The translations under genes were made by a program, and so were the position numbers. The notes under the pieces were generated by a model that was given only the letters and a program-made list of their open reading frames with translations, searched no databases and was not told where the DNA came from. DNA of 64,000 nucleotides from Myxocyprinus asiaticus (lineage: Eukaryota > Chordata > Actinopteri > Cypriniformes > Catostomidae), in the NCBI RefSeq assembly GCF_019703515.2, contig NC_059365.1, positions 34,243,501-34,307,500 of the forward strand, read 5' to 3'. Positions 60,581 through 64,000 of the stretch are shown here, piece after piece (the stretch's first letter is position 1; every line of letters starts with the position of its first letter).

Positions 60581-62098
60581 GTGAGAGCAAACCTCCCTAT
60601 TCAGTGTTTGACTAGCTGTCAGAGACCACACACATGTTGGTGCAGCTATCATTATGAGGACTCTCCATAGACATAATGATTTTTATACTGTATGAACTAT
60701 AGATTCTATCCCCTAAACCTAACCCTCACAAAAAACTTTCTGCGTTTTTACATTTTCAATAAAACATCATTTAGTATGATTTATAAGCGATTTGAATTAT
60801 GGGGACACTAGAAATGTCCTCATGAACCACATTTATAGCATAATACCCTGGTAATTACCAGTTTGTAACCTAAAACAAAAGTCCTCGTAAACCACTTAAA
60901 CCTGCCCACATACACACCTCTTTTAGGCTCAATAGGCCTCTCTGGCCATGCATTAGTGCTTCATTTTCACATTGTCCCGACTCAGTGGTTCGGCTTTATA
61001 TTGGTTTGCATTGGCAATAAAATGTGCACTTGCCTTTTTAAAGGCAATCTTTTTTTCCAGTATTGAAAGACAGGCTGGTGAAATCTGTTTTTTTATACCT
61101 AATTTCCCCTGTCATTTGCCTAAATCGCCCATCAATTAGTAAGGTCTAATAGTAACTGAGACAAGTACTCCGTTCCGTCTCATGGAATTGTTTTTCCCTC
61201 TCATTGGAAGCAAATGAGCTGTGGATTTTTTCGTGGGCTTTTTACCTGCCTCATTTCCCTGCCTCCTTGGCTTTCCATCATACGAGATACCTATATTTCC
61301 CCCAGTGTCGAAGACAGAGATTGAAAGGAAAAGAGAATTCCTTTGCCCTCTCCAATCTATATAATAATAATTTTTTTAAAAAAACACGAAACAAGAGCTA
61401 CTAGCAGAAGAAAAGGTCACACAAATTCCTCCCCTGTACACTTATGGAATCAGGGAAAGGGCCATTTTAGGTGTGACAGCATGCATGCTCATGGACCACA
61501 CACCTGAGAGTGACTGCCATCTGCTCTCCCAAAGGATACTCTCTGTGTGTGTGTCACAGAGAGATAGAAAATGTCCCGGTCTATCTTTTTTTCCATGCCT
61601 ATACTAACCAAGACCCCATTTTTAAGTGGCTCGTACTGACTATTTCCAAATGTTACACGTATTGTAATGACTGTAGGATAGCTGTCACTCAACCTTATCT
61701 ACAGAACGGTGAAAAAACGTTTAGTCTGCCTCATCCTCCTTTTCTGGAACATGTCTCCATTCCTCCCCAATGCAATGAATGTTTGAATGCTGTCATGACT
61801 AATATTTCTCAGCCGCAACTGAATTTTGCAGATTTGTTATTGGGATAATTCAAATTAGAAAATGAATAGTTTCAGTCCTGGATGCTAAGAATTCAATACA
61901 GTTTTTCTGACCAACCACTGGTGCCACCATGATGACTCTGATTGCCACTTGACTGTTTTCCAGTGTCGGTCTCAATAAGGAGCAATGTAAAAACTACCAA
62001 AATGAGCGATCCCAATGGAGAATAATAACCATTTTAAGTGTTAGTTTGGAGTGAAATTGAGTTCAGGCTCAACTTGTGCAGTTTTTGGCTGTCAGAAC

Positions 62099-62900
62099 TA
62101 GGGCTGGGTATTGAAACAGATTTCCCGATTAGATTCCGATTCACAAAGCTATCTATTTGGGTATATTCGGCTTTTCCGAATTTTCCATTTTGTAACTATG
62201 AACATTAAGTTATGCATTGTTATTTTTCATTTGTCACATTTTAGCTTTTTAAAAATGTAAAAATCCTTATATTCCATCAATAAATATGATTTATAGTGCA
62301 AATTTTAACCTATATTTTGTTACATGTTTATTTTTTTAATGCATAATTTATTCTATTTACTAGTATTTACATAGATTTGTAGAACACGTGCTAAAAATAT
62401 GTACTGTCTCTTTAAGAAAACTGGCAGTTCTGTAAATAAGTGCATTTTAATGAGAGAAGACTCGAGTGGCTTCATCAGTGCTATTCGTGATTAGAATTAA
62501 ATGTTGGTTTTGTTGTTTTTGATCAACAATTGACTATAGTCAGTAGTCAAAGACAAATTGATTGCGTGGATGTCGTCTTTGGACACATTACATGGAATGA
62601 GTCAAATCAAACATTTACCCTCAACACGCAGTGAAAGGAGGCTGAACTTCTTCGGCAGTATACTTCTCAATCACTGGAGAGTGAAATCTATGTATTTACC
62701 AGCTAATAGCAGACATCTTTAGTCGCATAGTGCGAAATTTGGTCCGTTAAACAAATGTAATATGTTAAACATAATATTATCCGCTAAGAACATTTGCCGA
62801 TGTGAGTGAAAACACTGCCGACCAGAAAACGAAATGTTTGGCTTCTAATATAAATACCCTGGATCCCCTGGTAACTACCGCATTCAGGAAAAAGGTGGAT
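62099..62900. repeat. hAT-like fragment with TAGGGCTGGGTATTG start
   Basis: Left end TAGGGCTGGGTATTGAAA, then TTCCCGATTAGATTCCGATT, resembles the start of a common fish hAT-like family. The inverted partner end is not found before the window ends; the right boundary is approximate. Confidence 0.45.
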
Positions 62901-63152
62901 ACAGTGTTTCAGCCAGGCTAAAATACACAATGTGTTAACAGCAATGGCAAGAAACACTTCTTCACCTAACTAATGTGTACATCACTGCACAGCATCCATT
63001 AAATAATATTATCATATTGTTTATATGTCAAGGATTATAGTATATCTTCTGGTGGAAGGATTGTGCTTAAAGAATTTGCTTTAACATAAAAAAAATGTTC
63101 ATATTTATATTATGTACTTACAGTTTTATAATGCATAATCTATGGTGTGCTG

Positions 63153-63224
63153 TATTGTGAATATAGTCACTCTGTTGCACATAGTGCCTAGCAGTGCAGT
63201 TTAGCCATGACTATATTCACAATA
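63153..63224. repeat. short inverted repeat (17-bp arms, 38-bp loop)
   Basis: TATTGTGAATATAGTCA at 63153-63169 and its perfect inverted copy at 63208-63224. The word TGTGAATATAGTCAC also occurs at the hAT-like insertion site near 25830, so this belongs to a dispersed repeat. Confidence 0.75.
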
Positions 63225-63557
63225 TGGCAGAGCCCCCTTACGTAATTGCTTAAATGTATACCAGACTCCCAGTGAATAACTCCTGCAACTAACAACTATT
63301 GTGATAATAAATTTTTTTGGTCTATAATTTCTTTATAGATTAAAAACATCTATTTTATTTTGAACATTTTATTAAAAAAGAGCATGTTATTCCCCATCAT
63401 GCCCAGTGTAAAAATGTCCTTTGGAACTTTTAAGATGAAGTACTCTCCCATGCTTGGACAACTTGGGATGTTACTCAGCCGCAGCTTGCTCTGTGGCCAT
63501 TTTTCACAATGCAAATACTTGGGTCAATCATGTGATGCTTTTTTTTTTTTTTTTTTA

Positions 63558-64000
63558 ATAGGGCCCAATCACTGAAAGTGCGGAGGCCCTATTGTTTTTC
63601 TTAGAATTATTATTAGGGCCCAAGCACTGAAAGTCATAATTATAGTCATTGGCTCCGCCCAACAGGAAGTCGTCCATTTTGGATTTTCTGAAAATAACAA
63701 GCTCTGAACTTTTAAATACTCCTATGGGATTCATGTGACTGGCGCCAAATTTGTGCAACATCAGGCCAAGACATTGTAGATGCTAAATTGTGAATGGATT
63801 TTTGATATTTTGAATGGTGTCACCATGGCGCAACAATAAATGTATGGCAAAAAAATGTGAAACAGGAAGTTCCTTATATCTTCTGTGTGCATTATATGAT
63901 TTTGATGAAAATTCAGCTGTATGTTTGGTAATGGGGGCTGGTCACATTTATGCAGCTATTATGGGTCACGGTCATAGCGCACCAACTGGCAGCAGGAAGT
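63558..64000. repeat. dispersed fish repeat with AGGGCCCAAGCACTGAAAG words, runs off the window
   Basis: AATAGGGCCCAATCACTGAA and AGGGCCCAAGCACTGAAAG form two near-identical copies 50 bp apart, followed by CCGCCCAACAGGAAGT and several further AACAGGAAGT/GCAGGAAGT words. Recalled as an abundant fish intergenic repeat; family name not known to me. Confidence 0.5.

Larger units (their letters stand above)
57370..64000 (+). other. ctnna1: ctnna1 introns around exon H
   Basis: The intron 57370-60398 (3.0 kb) contains a compound GT/GC/TA repeat. The intron starting at 60581 runs off the window; it carries parts of dispersed repeats from about 62099 onward. The stretches 58100-60390 and 60581-62095 show no gene. 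Confidence 0.8.

Noticed and set aside
59931..60590. 219-codon minus-strand open frame
   Set aside because: It is the antisense shadow of ctnna1 exon H and its flanking intron; no recognisable domain.

Overview
The window is vertebrate nuclear DNA from a teleost, most likely a cyprinid or close relative. The evidence is a split-exon gene with GT-AG introns, AT-rich introns, very long TA/GT microsatellites and a dense load of fish DNA transposons (Tc1/mariner including the Sleeping Beauty type, hAT-like, piggyBac-like, and small elements with GTTCACCC ends) plus a tRNA-derived SINE.

Two real genes are present. The plus strand carries eight consecutive internal exons of ctnna1 (alpha-E-catenin) at 19231-19311, 19623-19775, 44994-45086, 45404-45560, 46792-46992, 49849-50000, 57259-57369 and 60399-60580. 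They join in frame into about 377 codons, roughly human residues 355-731: the middle of the M domain, the acidic phospho-linker and the first helices of the actin-binding domain. Earlier and later exons lie outside the window. Paralogue-specific residues favour ctnna1 over ctnna2.

The minus strand carries a complete lrrtm2 gene (synaptic leucine-rich-repeat adhesion protein), nested in the ctnna1 intron upstream of the first visible exon. Its large exon (15064-13440) has no good ATG of its own. The start codon lies on a tiny coding exon, ATG plus one base, at 15706-15703, separated by a 638-bp intron. This gives a 542-residue protein. The nested antisense arrangement matches the mammalian CTNNA1/LRRTM2 locus and independently supports both gene names.

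Most of the rest is intron and mobile DNA. The 25-kb intron 19776-44993 is the richest. It holds a 2.8-kb TTAA-flanked piggyBac-like fold-back element with about 930-bp inverted arms, an 8-bp-TSD hAT-like element, a chain of four Tc1-type units joined through TA/CA microsatellites (31315-36572), a SINE with target duplications, a Tc1 deletion derivative, and a hAT-like element ending 34 bp before an exon. The intron 50001-57258 holds a Tc1 copy with both ends intact and a hAT-like element with a perfect 8-bp duplication.

The window shows no RNA gene (other than the tRNA-derived SINE), no CRISPR array and no prokaryotic feature. Nothing here looks like a wholly new system. The most unusual structures are the piggyBac fold-back element and the Tc1/microsatellite chain.
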